A stretch of 64,000 bases of DNA from the NCBI GenBank assembly GCA_907165275.2, contig OU015652.1, positions 11,237,001 to 11,301,000 of the forward strand. Reading direction: 5' to 3'. The notes beneath the pieces were generated by a model. It was not told the DNA's origin and did not search any database. It worked only from the letters and a program-made list of their open reading frames with translations. Origin of the DNA: Zygaena filipendulae. Its lineage: Eukaryota; Arthropoda; Insecta; Lepidoptera; Zygaenidae. Positions 1 through 10,222 of this stretch are shown piece by piece (positions within the stretch are counted from its first letter, which is position 1; the number at the start of each line of letters is the position of its first letter). The translations under genes were made by a program, and so were the position numbers.

Positions 1-61
1 ACATCGTCCTGAACTGCTCCATATAAAGACGCTGAAGGAACGCAAGATAAACGTCGGAAAG
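1..61 (+). CDS. Partial internal exon of unrecognised host gene (exon A)
   Basis: The window opens inside an exon. Frame 2 is open for 20 codons (HRPELLHIKTLKERKINVGK) and stops after a complete codon at 61, directly before the splice donor GTAATG at 62. The 5' border lies outside the window. The next exon I can support (8295) starts with a complete codon, so the two join in phase, although a small exon in the 8.2-kb intron between them could be missed. The segment is basic and hydrophilic. I do not recognise the family. The link to the downstream exons is inferred from phase and orientation, not from transcripts. Confidence 0.5.
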
Positions 62-164
62 GTAATGCTCTCATATGGCTGTAAGTTCTTATTGTACCCA
101 CACATACATATTATACGATGTTCCGTAAAGGTGGTAGATACACGTGTTTTATTTTATTTATTAC

Positions 165-637
165 CTAATTCCGACACAAATTGTGAAATTTTGCATACAC
201 GTTATCAAAGGTACAGAGAAGGACATAGGATACTTTTTCTCGGAATTCGGAATCCCAGAATTCCCGCGGGAAATACGAAATCAACGCCGGTGAAATCTCA
301 TGAAATTTGGCATACAATGTTGTCAGGGGTAAAGCCTGACAACATTGTACCCCCTGTACAACATACCCCCTGGGGTATGTCAGGGTTGTCATAATTTTTT
401 TGTTTTATTTATTTTCATAATTTTTTTATAAAAGGACATAGGCTACTTTTTATCCCAGAATTCCCACGGGAACTTCGAAATTAATGCGGAAGAAACTACA
501 TTAAATTTTGCATAGGCACTACCTACACGTTGTCGAGGGTAGGTACAGAAAAAAATATGGGGTTGTAAGTACTTTTATCTCGGAATACCCGTGGAATCCA
601 AGAAACTAATGTGGGTGAAACCGCGGGTCACAGCTAG
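165..637 (+). repeat. Degenerate, partly duplicated Helitron-like copy
   Basis: Fragments of the common family occur more than once here: 'TTTTGCATACACGTT', the 'ACAGAGAAGGACATAGG' block and the 'CCCGCGGGAA' block near 190-280, then again near 430-540. The stretch ends with a hairpin (GGGTGAAACCGCGGG) and CAGCTAG at 632-637. It looks like two or more copies inserted into each other and decayed. Confidence 0.55.
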
Positions 638-644
638 TAACTTA

Positions 645-760
645 TAGTTTTTGATAGTAATAATAATAATAATAAACTCTTTATTCAACACCACATAACA
701 AAAACAATATTACTACAGAGTGGTAACAATCGGCGGTCTATCGCTCAGAGAGATCTCTTC
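645..760 (-). repeat. TAA microsatellite and probable LINE/SINE tail
   Basis: A run of about five TAA units (about 657-676) leads into 'AACTCTTTATTCAACACCAC'. The same phrase recurs at about 30729 next to another repeat end, so this is probably an old retroposon 3' tail lying on the minus strand. Confidence 0.35.
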
Positions 761-1014
761 CAGACAACCATGGGGTGCATAGGGACAATGATAATCTAGA
801 AGGAAGGTGTAAGTACCTACTTGATTGAGATGTTTGTTCTTGCGGTGTAAACTGATTAGATAATTTTATTGTGTATGCATCCGGGTTGCGACGAGGCTCG
901 GTGCCAGATTTAGCTCGCGTCGCGCGTCGTTGTAAAATATTATGCGGAACAGTTATGGCAGTTATAGTAGGTATCGTAGGTATATTATATTATTATCTGC
1001 GGTCATAGTAATAT

Positions 1015-1203
1015 CTAGCTGTCACCCGCGATAATTTCGGAAATCCGAGATACAAAGTACCCCATGTCCTTCTCTGTACCCCTGACGACGTGTATGTAAA
1101 ATTTTATGGTGATCGGTTGAGCCGCGAAAGGCGTTAAGGCGTGAAATCCTAGCAGATAGGCAGACAGACAGAGTTACTTCCGCATTTATGATATTAGTAG
1201 GGA
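1015..1203 (-). mobile_element. Helitron-like non-autonomous element
   Basis: Read on the minus strand it starts TCCCTACTAATATCATAAAT, continues through the family body (GTTACTTC..., ACACGTCGTCAGGGGTACAG) and ends ...CGCGGGTGACAGCTAG. The TC start and CTAG end match the family termini defined by the nested copy at 43118-43320. The terminal hairpin is damaged here. Confidence 0.7.
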
Positions 1204-1394
1204 TTGTCACCTCGCCGAGGGCGGGGATGTTGCTCCGGCTCCGTAGAGAGCACGAGACGCTGCGTCGCACTATGTCTGACCTTGGAGTTTATGACGAGCG
1301 ATGGCTAATAAAATATTCTCAGTAACTGTCTCGTACTTTACGTACGAGTATACAACTATTCACAGCTTTTTTTTGTTATCTATCTTTTTGTTTG

Positions 1395-1546
1395 ATTTGT
1401 TTGTTACGATTTAACTCAAAAACTACTGGACCGATTTGAAAAACTCTTTCACCATTAAAAAGCCACATTATCCCTGCTATATTATAATCCGGGATTCCCG
1501 CGGGAACTCCGAAATTAACGCGGGTGAAATCTCGGGGAACAGCTAG
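1395..1546 (+). mobile_element. Helitron-like non-autonomous element, 5' truncated or divergent
   Basis: The body contains 'ATTCCCGCGGGAACTCCGAA' and ends AACGCGGGTGAAATCTCGGGGAACAGCTAG. The start is uncertain; 'TTTGTTTGTTACGATTTAAC' marks the conserved left part. Confidence 0.6.
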
Positions 1547-1668
1547 TACGTAATATGATAGTAATTTAATGGTATAGAACCATAGAACAGCATAATGTTT
1601 GTTTTAAGAATTAGACTTTTAAAATTTCCAAAGTGATCAGCTAAAAGAAGCAAGAAAATAGCAGAACA

Positions 1669-1830
1669 TCTAGACACGCCGGTAGCGTGTCAAGCCAAAG
1701 TTCTCAAACTGTCAGAACTGGCGAGCCGCACCGTGTGTAATATTACACGAACCATTTGGAGCCACTTTTCACCCCACCATATTTCAAAAACTATTTCACA
1801 TAAACATGTCAAATTTGGCTCATGTATTAA
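1669..1830 (+). repeat. Repeat with terminal hairpin TCTAGACACGC, copy 1
   Basis: It starts TCTAGACACGCCGGTAGCGT, where GACACGC pairs with GCGTGTC across a short loop, followed by 'AAGCCAAAGTTC' and 'CACCGTGTGTAATATTA'. Two more copies begin at 4836 and 5209. The later part 'AAAACTATTTCACATAAACA' is shared with the 4836 copy. The TC start would suit a Helitron 5' end, but the right border is undefined. Confidence 0.55.
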
Positions 1831-2589
1831 GACTTGCGAGATAAACATGTGCTCCAAATTTCATAAGCACACCTCAAACGGGCTTTTAGATATTAACGTC
1901 CAAAAATCGTGATTTTTATCACTGACTGACCTATAGACCAAAATTATAACCGACTTCCAGATGACCTAGGAACTTGATATTTGGCATCGAGGTAGACTTT
2001 TAGGCGTAAACAAAGGGAAAAATCTGAAAACTGGAAAAACTTAAAAAAAAAGATAATTATCAATATCTTCAGTTTTTAGATATATCCTTATCAAGAAGGT
2101 AATATAACAAAGTCGAGTATTGAAGTATATAACTGGCTAATCAAAATTTTGAAGTATTCTTAATGATGTATTTTACGTCACTCCATTAAACTGAGTCAAA
2201 CATTGACAATGAGTCAAACTTTCGTTATCAACACGAATTTTTCTATGGTTTATACGTATAAAACTAGCTATTCTCAAGTTAAAAGTAAATCAGCGTTTGT
2301 TTTACGTACGACGTAATACGTATATAATTTATGAACATCTGTGAATATTTTCATCAGTTCACGCAAATATCCATTACATATTATTCACATTTGACAAAGA
2401 AAGTTCTGTATGTAAAAATGATGAATAAATAATTCTTTTTCAAGAATAAAACTGCTTCTGGATAGAGACGGTTATTTGACTCTTTTGTCCGCCTACAAGT
2501 GCGACGTATAATCCTCGAACAGAAACTGTACAGGTACTGTCTAGATGATTTTGACTCCAATATAGAGATATACATGTAGGCGAGTTTCC

Positions 2590-2680
2590 TGAGTGACATA
2601 GGGTAGGGTAGGGGTTTTTATCCCGGAATTACTAAGGAAACTCCAAAATTAGCGCGGGTGAAACCGCGGGCAACAGCTAG
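2590..2680 (+). repeat. Helitron-like 3' end fragment
   Basis: Only the right part of the family is recognisable: 'GTGACATAGGGTA', 'TATCCCGGAATT', then GCGCGGGTGAAACCGCGGGC and CAGCTAG ending at 2680. Confidence 0.6.
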
Positions 2681-2979
2681 TGTGCAATAAAGTTGTGTAT
2701 TGTGCAATAAATTTTTGACCTCCTCAAAAATTTCAGGCTGCGACCGTACAGAAGAATCTCGTTACATTAACGGCATAATCCAGCAATTCTTCTCACTTGG
2801 AATAGCATCATGGATTTAATAATAATAATAATTGCAGTCATGTACACTGTGCAAGATTTAGCCGATATAGGCAAAGTTATGGAAGATGCTTCAATAGTTG
2901 CAATTCTACTTCGACTTCTAGGAGGCTTAAGTCCTCAATATGCACCTTTATACGCATGGTGACATAATATACCGTGCTA

Positions 2980-3150
2980 CTGGAGTTTGATGCGCAGCTT
3001 TTTCTCTTCAGCCATAGCGCTAGGAAGTTGTGAAGGGTGGATATATTATGGTTGCTGACTGCTGTCATAATAACTGTAATTTTATTGACGTCAATAAGAT
3101 ACACATTATTGGCCAAATTTGATTAAACGATTTGACTATGACTTTGATTT
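2980..3150. repeat. Dispersed repeat, related to the insert in the 47-kb SINE
   Basis: 'TTCTCTTCAGCCATAGC', 'TGTGAAGGG' and 'GTAATTTTATTGAC' also occur in the same order at about 47450-47550, where they interrupt a SINE. Family and borders are unknown. The minus-strand open frame across it is not supported as a gene. Confidence 0.45.
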
Positions 3151-3333
3151 TGACTTGTCGCAAAAGAATTGATTAAGTGAAGTCCGATCTCTTTTATCAT
3201 TTTAGAAATAAAAAATTGTGTCACTTGGTTATCTTGTAGATGATACGAAGTTCACCGGGTCTTCTAGTGTATTCTTTTAGTGTCGTCTTCGTCTTGATCG
3301 TCTTAAATATTAATTATTTACTACGTAGCTACA

Positions 3334-4118
3334 ATGAGTCGTACAATCGAATTACTGGTGGGTGACACTTTTACGCTACACCAAATCATTCAAATGCCTC
3401 CCGATGGAAGCTGCCTATTCCATTCCATTGCATATTGTTTATTTAACTATAATGATATACAACAAACCAATAAGTTACGTGAGACTTTAGTAGAGTATGT
3501 GTGTCGTAACTGGAAAGATTTAAGTGTATACACTAGTGCTCCTAACGGGGATCCTTACTGTTCTGAAGAAGAGTATCGAGCAAGCATGCTTTGTTCGACA
3601 ACTTATGGAGCTGCTTCTGAATTAAAGGCTGCAGTAGATTTACATAACATTAAGATCGAAGTATATCATCAGGATGGTGTTCTGCTTCGTTTGTTCGGCG
3701 AAGAGAGATATCCTACAAAGCGCTTGCTCTTTACAGGGAATCTAATCAATTCCCTATTTGCTTAGCATATGCTATTACTATCCACAAATCCCAAGGACTT
3801 AGCCTTGACAGCGCTCTTCTCGACATAGGCTCCTCTATATTTAATAAAGGGCAGGCTTACGTTGGACTTTCTAGAGTTAAAACCTTAGATGGAGTACATC
3901 TTATCAATTTAGATCCAAGTCAAATCAAGGCACAAGAGAGCTCTATTGTAGAGTACAACCGCCTGCGCACGTTATACCGCCCTGACTTGGCCAAATTAAC
4001 TATAAACAGAAAACGCGTAAAAAAAAAACCGGATACTGAATGGGCAACACTCAAACATTTTAAACGTCCAAGAAAATACAGAAAACACAAAAAAGATAGT
4101 TATACCACGGAAACGTAG
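3334..4118 (+). pseudogene. Collapsed Helitron: OTU peptidase fragment joined to Pif1-type helicase C-terminus
   Basis: The first frame (3334-3765, 143 codons) has the OTU-family cysteine peptidase signature PPDGSCLFHS with the nucleophile at residue 27, and is recognisable to about residue 136. The domain stops at FTGNLINS, before the expected C-terminal catalytic His. From about 3738 a different frame continues without an ATG to a TAG at 4116-4118. It reads QFPICLAYAITIHKSQG (helicase motif V region) then YVGLSRV (motif VI), as in the superfamily 1 Pif1-type helicase that forms the end of Helitron Rep/helicase proteins, followed by a Lys/Arg-rich tail. OTU domains are known in some animal Helitron proteins. 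Rep, most of the helicase and a frame are missing, so this is inferred to be an internal deletion derivative and not an active gene. A cellular OTU gene is unlikely given the helicase tail. Confidence 0.75.
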
Positions 4119-4835
4119 GAAAATAAACTAAATTGACAAAAAACATTTTATTATGAATAATAAGTACCTACTAATAATTTCTGTAAAAAGTTTTTCTTTT
4201 CCGATTCATTTATCCATTTCTGTTAATATACAATAACTAGATTCGCCCTGTGCGTGAGCTGCGAGCAGCTCGCGAGGCTTGGTCGCCCTGTGCCGCATTC
4301 TGTAGTAGTGATAGTAAAAATCTAAAATGACGCAATCGAAAAACTGATTCCCCCGGATGCCGAACCTCACCCGGATCGGATCAACTTTTTTTTCGGGCGC
4401 CATTTTGAATCCGCCATTTTGGATTTTTACTACGCCAGGCGGTTGCCCCCCATTGACCTCTATGACATTTGTTTGAGCACCCCCTACCTGACTCTTTTAG
4501 TTTCGGAGATAATCGAGTTTGAATTTTGTTCGGCGGCCATGTTTTTTTCCGCCATTTTGAAAAAAAAGTTACACTATTGAAATTTGCCCAAGGTGTGGAT
4601 GAAATTTAGTTAGAAACGTTTTCAATTTCGATGGATAGTTTCGGCGGGCAGTCGACTCACTACCTGATGAGAAACAGGAATCGAAGATGTCGAGGTTTTC
4701 CCATAATCACCGAAACGTCCCCTCTACATGTTCCATACATTGTATCAACCTAGAGATGCTCCTTCTGGGAGAACAATTATGTCAATGAGTTAGTGGCAAT
4801 CCAGCTTTATATATTATAATATTGTGACCTATATA
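4119..4835 (+). other. Probable Helitron 3' flank and unassigned AT-rich sequence
   Basis: Just after the helicase stop, 'TTTTATTATGAATAATAAGT' and 'ACTAATAATTTCTGTA' reappear with small changes at about 5509-5552, beside the fold-back element, so part of this is repeated DNA. A GC-rich palindromic patch (CTGCGAGCAGCTCGCGAG, about 4259-4276) lies inside. No coding signal is seen. Confidence 0.35.
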
Positions 4836-4965
4836 TCTAGACACGCAGTAGCGTGTCAAGCCAAGTTCAGGCTAACAGAACTAGCGAGCAGCACCGTGTG
4901 TAACTTTTGACCCCGTCATAACTCAAAAACTATTTCACATAAACATGTCAATATGAATCACGTAT
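4836..4965 (+). repeat. Repeat with terminal hairpin TCTAGACACGC, copy 2
   Basis: TCTAGACACGCAGTAGCGTG forms the hairpin, followed by 'AAGCCAAGTTCAGGCTAACA' and 'AGCACCGTGTGTAA', matching the copies at 1669 and 5209. Confidence 0.55.
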
Positions 4966-5208
4966 TCTCAAATAGAAGCTTTGATTCTTCACTCGTTAGT
5001 ACGTCACGCAATAGGAGCGATGCACGATCAGGGAAAAAAAATATAATCGTTTATACAGGTGCTGTCTGTCGACAAGAGTTGTAGTGTCATGTCTCCAAAA
5101 TATTTTACTGCATGCGGTGTTTTCTTTAAATGTAAGCAAAATACGTTTTAATTATAAATGTAACTATTTTTATTCGTGTTTGTTTTATTTATTATTTGAT
5201 CTATTGAA

Positions 5209-5290
5209 TCTAGACACGCTGTAGGATGTTAAGCCGAGTTCAAGCTGACAACTGGCGAGCAGCACTGTGTGTAATATTAGACGAACCCTT
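5209..5290 (+). repeat. Repeat with terminal hairpin TCTAGACACGC, copy 3
   Basis: TCTAGACACGCTGTAGGATG, then 'AAGCTGACAACTGGCGAGCA' and 'GTGTGTAATATTAGACGAAC'. The hairpin is damaged on its right side (GGATGTT instead of GCGTGTC). Confidence 0.5.
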
Positions 5291-5564
5291 ACTTATTCTG
5301 CCTGTAATGTAAGAATCATTAATCAAAATTTGATGACAGCCGGTCTTTGTATTTTATGGTCTTTACATATTTATGTATATGTTTATGTGTTATGGTCTTT
5401 ACGTAATGATTTGTTTTAAATCCAAACATGTTAGTTTCAGTAGGTACTTACTACCCCGTAAACGGATTGAAATACAATAGATTAACAGAGACAAATTTGG
5501 TATTAATTTTATTATGAACAAGTACCTAATACCTACTAATAATTTCTGTACAAAAAGTAGTGAT

Positions 5565-6047
5565 ATCCCATCAAAAACATAAATGTGAAAATGGAAGCCA
5601 AAGTTTGTGTTTATTTGTCGAATTCACCGACAAAAGAATTGATATCTAAATAGGTGCCAAGTTCTGTAGATAATCCTGAAATATATTCAAAGGAGCATAG
5701 AACTTGGCTAGTTTTCACATTAAAGTTATCTTTAGCTACTCGAATTATGTATCGTCTTTATATTATTATGAGCAAGTTACTGTTTTTATACTGTAAGGTC
5801 AATAGATATTACCCCTTTAATATTTGGTAAAAACAAGTCAACATCAAAAATATTTATACTATAGTTTTTAGCCAAATATAAGATAACTTGTGTGTGAAAA
5901 CTAGTCAAGTTGTATGCTCCTTTGAATATATTTCAGGATTATCTACAGAACTTGGCACCTATTTAGATATCAATTCTTTTGTCGGTGAATTCGACAAATA
6001 AACACAAACTTTGGCTTCCATTTTCACATTTATCTTTTTGATGGGAT
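5565..6047. mobile_element. Long fold-back (hairpin) element
   Basis: The left arm (about 5565-5737) and right arm (about 5876-6047) are inverted copies of each other, both starting at ATCCCATCAAAAA on their respective strands. They agree almost base for base over roughly 150 bp, with only a few substitutions near the inner ends, and enclose about 140 bp of AT-rich spacer. There is no coding capacity. The element sits next to a partial duplicate of the sequence that follows the Helitron helicase. Confidence 0.75.
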
Positions 6048-6559
6048 TTTTTTATAAAGTTTTATTGTATCTGACTGGAGATACTTTTATCTTTGTTATA
6101 TATTATAAGAACGTAACGAAGAAGTAGCAAGAAATAAATATTTATATGCACATGTAATTAGTAAAAGACCTTTATAGTTCGCTTACACTCAGACAAGAAA
6201 TTTTTCTTATTTTTTTCACTCTTTGTAAGGAGTTCTCTCCACAAAAAAAGCAAACGCGAAAAAAGTAGGTGTTAAAAATCATCGCAATAGTTAAATAATT
6301 ATTAGTTTAAAATATTTTAGTCCTTTTTTTTCAGTGCGGAATTGATTTGAAAAAGAAAACGTGGATTCTATTTAGGCAGGTTTGTTTTTTAAATGACGTT
6401 CGTTCCCATATCCATACCTACATTACCTAGTGACAGTTACATTAAAAGAACTTTTGGACTTTTGGTAAATTTATTTATTCGTAAAGTAGCTGTAGGTGGA
6501 CACTGGACAGAACAGAAAAACTCTTGTCATACAGGAGTAGGTATACAATATATTGGGAA

Positions 6560-7110
6560 AGCAGCGAACATTTGGCGAACGGCCACCCACCCCCGCCCCG
6601 CGACCCACCCCCTCCCCTCCCCTCCCCCAACCCCCGCCGCGCGTCACGCACACACGCGCCGCGAGCGCATACTCTTCAAATATTATTATTATTTCCCGTT
6701 TCCCCGCTTCTCATGATAATATCCAACTGTCCCGAGGAGCGCTAAATTTTTATTTTTGCGACGCGTCCAATTTTTTTCTTTTCTTTTTCCATCGAACGAA
6801 CACTCGGTGTATGATTTCCATTTGCCACGATGTCGTACGTTGTAATTACAAGGGGAACATTTTTCATGCCACTGTCAAGGGTAATTTAAGGTTGGGATAT
6901 AAATAAGATAACCCCAGATCCACGTAGCCGGTTATAATCGAAACTCTTTGTTCGCTGCGCGTGTGTGACGCGGGCGACGGTTGCGTATAAATTTACACAT
7001 TTGTCGTCCGCACGTAAGAGATCCGACGGATCGAACCATCGACATCGGTGACACGCTCGCGTCGGACTTGTATCGTCACTTTATGAGCTATTAGCATCTG
7101 TAGACTCGCG
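6560..7110. other. GC-rich stretch, possible intronic promoter
   Basis: This stretch is much richer in G+C and CpG than its surroundings. It begins with a CCC/CCG-rich tract (about 6580-6640) and includes a TATA-like GCGTATAAATTT at about 6985 and a GTAAGAG donor-like site near 7013. Open frames here on both strands arise from the low-complexity C/G tract and are not supported as genes. A promoter is possible but unproven. Confidence 0.25.
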
Positions 7111-7304
7111 GGAAAGTATCTCATTAATGAAGATTTATGATAGTTTTAATTGCACGCAGTTTATTACTGTGGCCGCAGATTATATAATAGGTTACTACGT
7201 AATATAACAGTTGCGGCGATAAAAAGTAGATGTTGTAGAAATAGATGTAGGTACTGCTAATAAACAAAAAAAAACTTCAATTACAGTATTTCACTGGTAA
7301 AACC

Positions 7305-7636
7305 AATTGGGTATTCTCCAAGGTATGAATATCAAAATTCTAATTAGTCCGTCAGTTAGAAAATAAAAAAATAATAGACACGTATTTTTTGCTTTTTCAA
7401 TTTAATGAAAATGAACATAGATAAAGCGAATTAAAGTTTAGGGTGGGGGGCTCGTGACGTCAATATTCATTATAAGCGCCATACAAACCGCACAGAATTG
7501 TGACGTCACGCGAAATTTCAACTCAATGTATCTCTGTTATTTTTTGATTAAGTAAAAAAAGAAAAAATACGTGTCCAATATTTTTTACTAATCTACACGA
7601 CGGACTAAAAAAAAATTTTTTGTCAAGTAGCCAATT
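7305..7636 (+). mobile_element. TGACGTCA-bearing MITE, copy A (332 bp)
   Basis: The termini are AATTGGGTA and TAGCCAATT. Inside are the conserved inverted blocks TAGTCCGTC and GACGGACTA and two TGACGTCA octamers (about 7454 and 7501). There is no ORF. The copy at 31456-31787 has the same length, opposite orientation and very few differences. Confidence 0.8.
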
Positions 7637-7889
7637 CCTATAGGTACCTACTTAAACATAATCATAAATATAAAACAAACTTGCCGTCTATGCAAGTGAA
7701 TACAAACAGTAAGATAAATTTATTACCTACATGCAAATTATTATTATTACATGAAAGTTGCCTTTTAAAAAAAAAACTACGCGTGAAGTACATAATCAAC
7801 TTACCTACTGTTCGGAATTTAAATAATAATAATCAACTTATGTCATGCATCAATCAGCATTTACAAATGTCTCCATAGTGATTATATTA

Positions 7890-7979
7890 ATTATCTTTGT
7901 GATACCTACTGATAAGTGGGTACATCAAGGAGATCCTGCGAGAATCCCGAAAATTTTTCATTTGGGGAGTAACAGCTAG
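7890..7979 (+). repeat. Decayed Helitron-like 3' end
   Basis: 'GAGATCCTGCGAGAATCCCG' and the terminal 'AACAGCTAG' at 7971-7979 remain. The hairpin is lost. Confidence 0.35.
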
Positions 7980-8294
7980 TTTGCAATAATTTTGCCTTGA
8001 TCTTATTGCAATAAAAACCAGATTAATAGCTTTCCAATTTGTTGTTTTTAATGGCTCTACCGTTTTGACGATGATTCTGCCAATGTCACAGTTTGAAAAG
8101 TCACGGCATAGAATTGATTTGATTATCCGGTACCTACCTTTTTGTTATGCGATAGACCGATGTATTTTTTTTTTGTCCTGCACGTGAAATTCTGTAATGA
8201 GCATATAACAACACTAAGCTATTAGGCGGTTAGCAGGCTACAACATTTATAGAGAAGTACTTGAATAAAATGCAATTTTTGTCTGCATTCCCAG

Positions 8295-8383
8295 CTCGCG
8301 TGCACGCTGGCGGCGTTCGGGTCCATCGACATCAAGCCGTACGGCACCAAAACGGCATTGATAGCGGCGAACACTCAGCACAC
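8295..8383 (+). CDS. Exon B of unrecognised host gene
   Basis: The acceptor TGCATTCCCAG precedes 8295 and the donor GTAAGAG follows 8383. The exon is open for 29 codons plus two bases, starting LACTLAAFGSIDIKPYGTKT, with GC-rich third positions unlike the AT-rich introns around it. The two leftover bases (AC) are completed by the first base of the exon at 9931 to give Thr. The start of the exon product is mildly hydrophobic. No protein family recognised. Confidence 0.65.
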
Positions 8384-8417
8384 GTAAGAGATAAAAAAAA
8401 AATTGCAGTAATAAAAT

Positions 8418-8740
8418 GGGCATGTTGACTAATTTTTATTTTTTAGTCCGTCTTGTAGATTATTAAAAATTATTGGACACGTATTTTTTCTTTTTTTACG
8501 TAATCAAAAAATAACGGCGATATATTGAGTTGAAATTTCGCGTGACGTCACTATTCTGACAGTTTGTATGGCGGTTTTGCGGTTAGTGACATCACGACCC
8601 CCTCATCCTAAACTTTAATGCGCTTTATCTCTGTATATTTTAATTTATTTAAAAAAGCAAAAAATACGTGTCTATTGTTTTTTTATTTTCTAACTGACGG
8701 ACTAATTAGAATTTTGATTTTCAATAGTAGTCAACATCCC
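8418..8740 (-). mobile_element. TGACGTCA-bearing MITE, copy B
   Basis: It runs from GGGCATGTTGACTA to TAGTCAACATCCC (inverted termini) with TAGTCCGTC/GACGGACTA blocks inside. It carries one intact TGACGTCA (about 8543) and one degenerate TGACATCA. Different outer ends from copy A suggest two subfamilies sharing a core. Confidence 0.75.
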
Positions 8741-8824
8741 TATTAATAGCTCATTGGGTTGGTGCATTCGGAGACATTCCTGAAAGCTGTGAGTGAACGA
8801 AAACATCGTGAAGAAACCATAGCA

Positions 8825-9440
8825 TACAGGGCCCTTATTCACTATGACCATAACACGGCGCGTTAAGATAACGCGCCACTAAACGCGTCTTTACCTCGTA
8901 ATCAAAGAAGTTTCACTCTAAAAAAAATACATTTACAACGTTTCTTATGGCATGCAGAATAATAATTTCTAATATTTTGGCGTCTGGAACGTTTTTATGG
9001 TGTTTTTGGGCCGCGCGTTGTGGACACGGAATGTTATTGGTCATAGAGAATAAGACCCCTCGCTGGACTTTCTGTCTACCATCTTCAAGTTACAAATCTA
9101 TCGCTGCTCCTAACGGTGTGTTCCGGCACTTCCGGCAGTCTCATTTGAAAGCCAGTCCTCATTTAAGGCTAGGCTTGTTAACAGTTTTCGACCAATATCA
9201 GGGCCCTTATTCACTGTGGCCAACATGTAACATTCCTTGCTCGTAACGCGTGTCCTAAAAGCACATTCCTAAACGCTCCAGATGTCAAAATATAAGAAGT
9301 TAATATTCTTAACGCCAAAAAAACACGATGTAAATCAATTTTTTTTGTAGTGAAACTTCTTTTAGCGCGAGGAAAGAACTATTTTTGTGGCGCGTTGTCT
9401 TAACGTAGTAATTAAGTTACTCAGGCATACTGCAGCACTA
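8825..9440. repeat. Unclassified repeat with 'CAGGGCCCTTATTCACT' motif
   Basis: 'CAGGGCCCTTATTCACT' occurs at about 8828 and 9200. A block with 'GCGCGTTAAGATAACGCGCC' near 8857 is mirrored by 'GTGGCGCGTTGTCTTAACG' near 9388. This suggests an old MITE with inverted ends. The 99-codon open frame inside (8947-9246) has no recognisable product. Confidence 0.35.
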
Positions 9441-9499
9441 TTACTTCCTATTTGTGAAAGTATTTAGTCCCAGAGATTACACGCTACAGACAATCTTTT

Positions 9500-9590
9500 T
9501 TCTGTTGGAAAGTTTATACGTATAGTTTATCCTGGAATTGCCGCGGGAGCTCCGAAGTTACCGCGGGTGAAACCGCGGGGGATAGCCTAG
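9500..9590 (+). mobile_element. Helitron-like element, first unit of a head-to-tail pair
   Basis: 'TTACCGCGGGTGAAACCGCG' followed by GCCTAG ending at 9590. The left part is truncated or too divergent to place. The next copy begins on the very next base. Confidence 0.6.
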
Positions 9591-9747
9591 TCCTTACTAT
9601 TATAAAAGTAAAAGGGTTTCGCGCCTCAACCCATCATCCTGAAATTTTCCATACACGTTGTCAGGGGTACAGGGAACCCTATGTCCATAGGGTACCCTCG
9701 CGGGAACTCTGAAATCACCGCGGGTGAAACCGCGGGGGAACAGCTAA
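9591..9747 (+). mobile_element. Helitron-like element, second unit of a head-to-tail pair
   Basis: It starts TCCTTACTATTATAAAAGTA directly after the CTAG of the previous copy and ends GGTGAAACCGCGGGGGAACA then GCTAA at 9747. Confidence 0.7.
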
Positions 9748-9930
9748 TATTAGTATGAGTAAAGTTAAAATTTCAGTATAGACAACATTTATATGTAAGA
9801 CTAAAATAAAACTACTGGTAGAGTATTTTATGTGTATATAAATCAAAACCTTCCAGTCCATTTATGGAAAAAATTGTTACTCAAAAATAACAATCGATAC
9901 ATAGAATTTTAATGGGATTTTTTTTTACAG

Positions 9931-10029
9931 AGTGGACAAAATATTAAAGCAGTTCGGAGACAACAAAGATTACGAAATATCTAAGTACAATATGTACAAG
10001 AATTCTGCTGTGAGACGTATGGCAATGTG
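9931..10029 (+). CDS. Exon C of unrecognised host gene
   Basis: A strong acceptor (T-rich tract, then ACAG ending at 9930) opens the exon and the donor GTACGT starts at 10030. Joined to exon B it encodes a Thr, then 32 codons starting VDKILKQFGDNKDYEISKYN and ending RRMAM, plus two bases (TG) that pair with exon D to make Trp. The product is polar and charged, with an Arg-Arg pair shortly before the hydrophobic segment of exon D. Phase agrees with both neighbours, which supports the model. Function unknown. Confidence 0.7.
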
Positions 10030-10039
10030 GTACGTAGCG

Positions 10040-10222
10040 CCTTCTTGAAGTAGTTATGAAAGATTTTTTTGTTTTTAAGTGAAAGTGAGTTTGTTTTTTG
10101 GTTTGTTTGTTTGTTTGACACGTTGCCAGGGGCACAGAGAAAGACACAGGGAACTTTTATCTCGGAATTCCCACGGGAACAACTCCGAAATTACTGCGGG
10201 TGAAACCGCGGGGAACCGCTAG
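10040..10222 (+). mobile_element. Helitron-like element, first unit of a second head-to-tail pair
   Basis: The family body ('TTGCCAGGGGCACAGAGAAA', 'ATTCCCACGGGAACAACTCC') ends GGGTGAAACCGCGGGGAACC then GCTAG at 10222. The element lies just inside the intron after exon C. Confidence 0.65.

Larger units (their letters stand above)
62..8294 (+). other. Long intron of the unrecognised host gene (inferred)
   Basis: Inferred intron between the donor at 62 and the acceptor TTCCCAG ending at 8294. It holds several Helitron-like copies, the OTU/helicase Helitron remnant, a long fold-back element, a GC-rich stretch and one TGACGTCA-bearing MITE, each listed separately. The parts not listed (about 640-1014, 1850-2580, 2680-3330, 4200-4830, 5300-5560, 6050-6560 and 7640-7970) are AT-rich with no convincing coding signal. 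Confidence 0.4.

Noticed and set aside
6393..6906. Pro-rich and Gly-rich frames on both strands
   Set aside because: They depend on a C/G-rich low-complexity tract and have no start context, splice sites or motifs.
8947..9246. 99-codon plus-strand frame
   Set aside because: Lies inside an unclassified repeat within an intron; no motif recognised.
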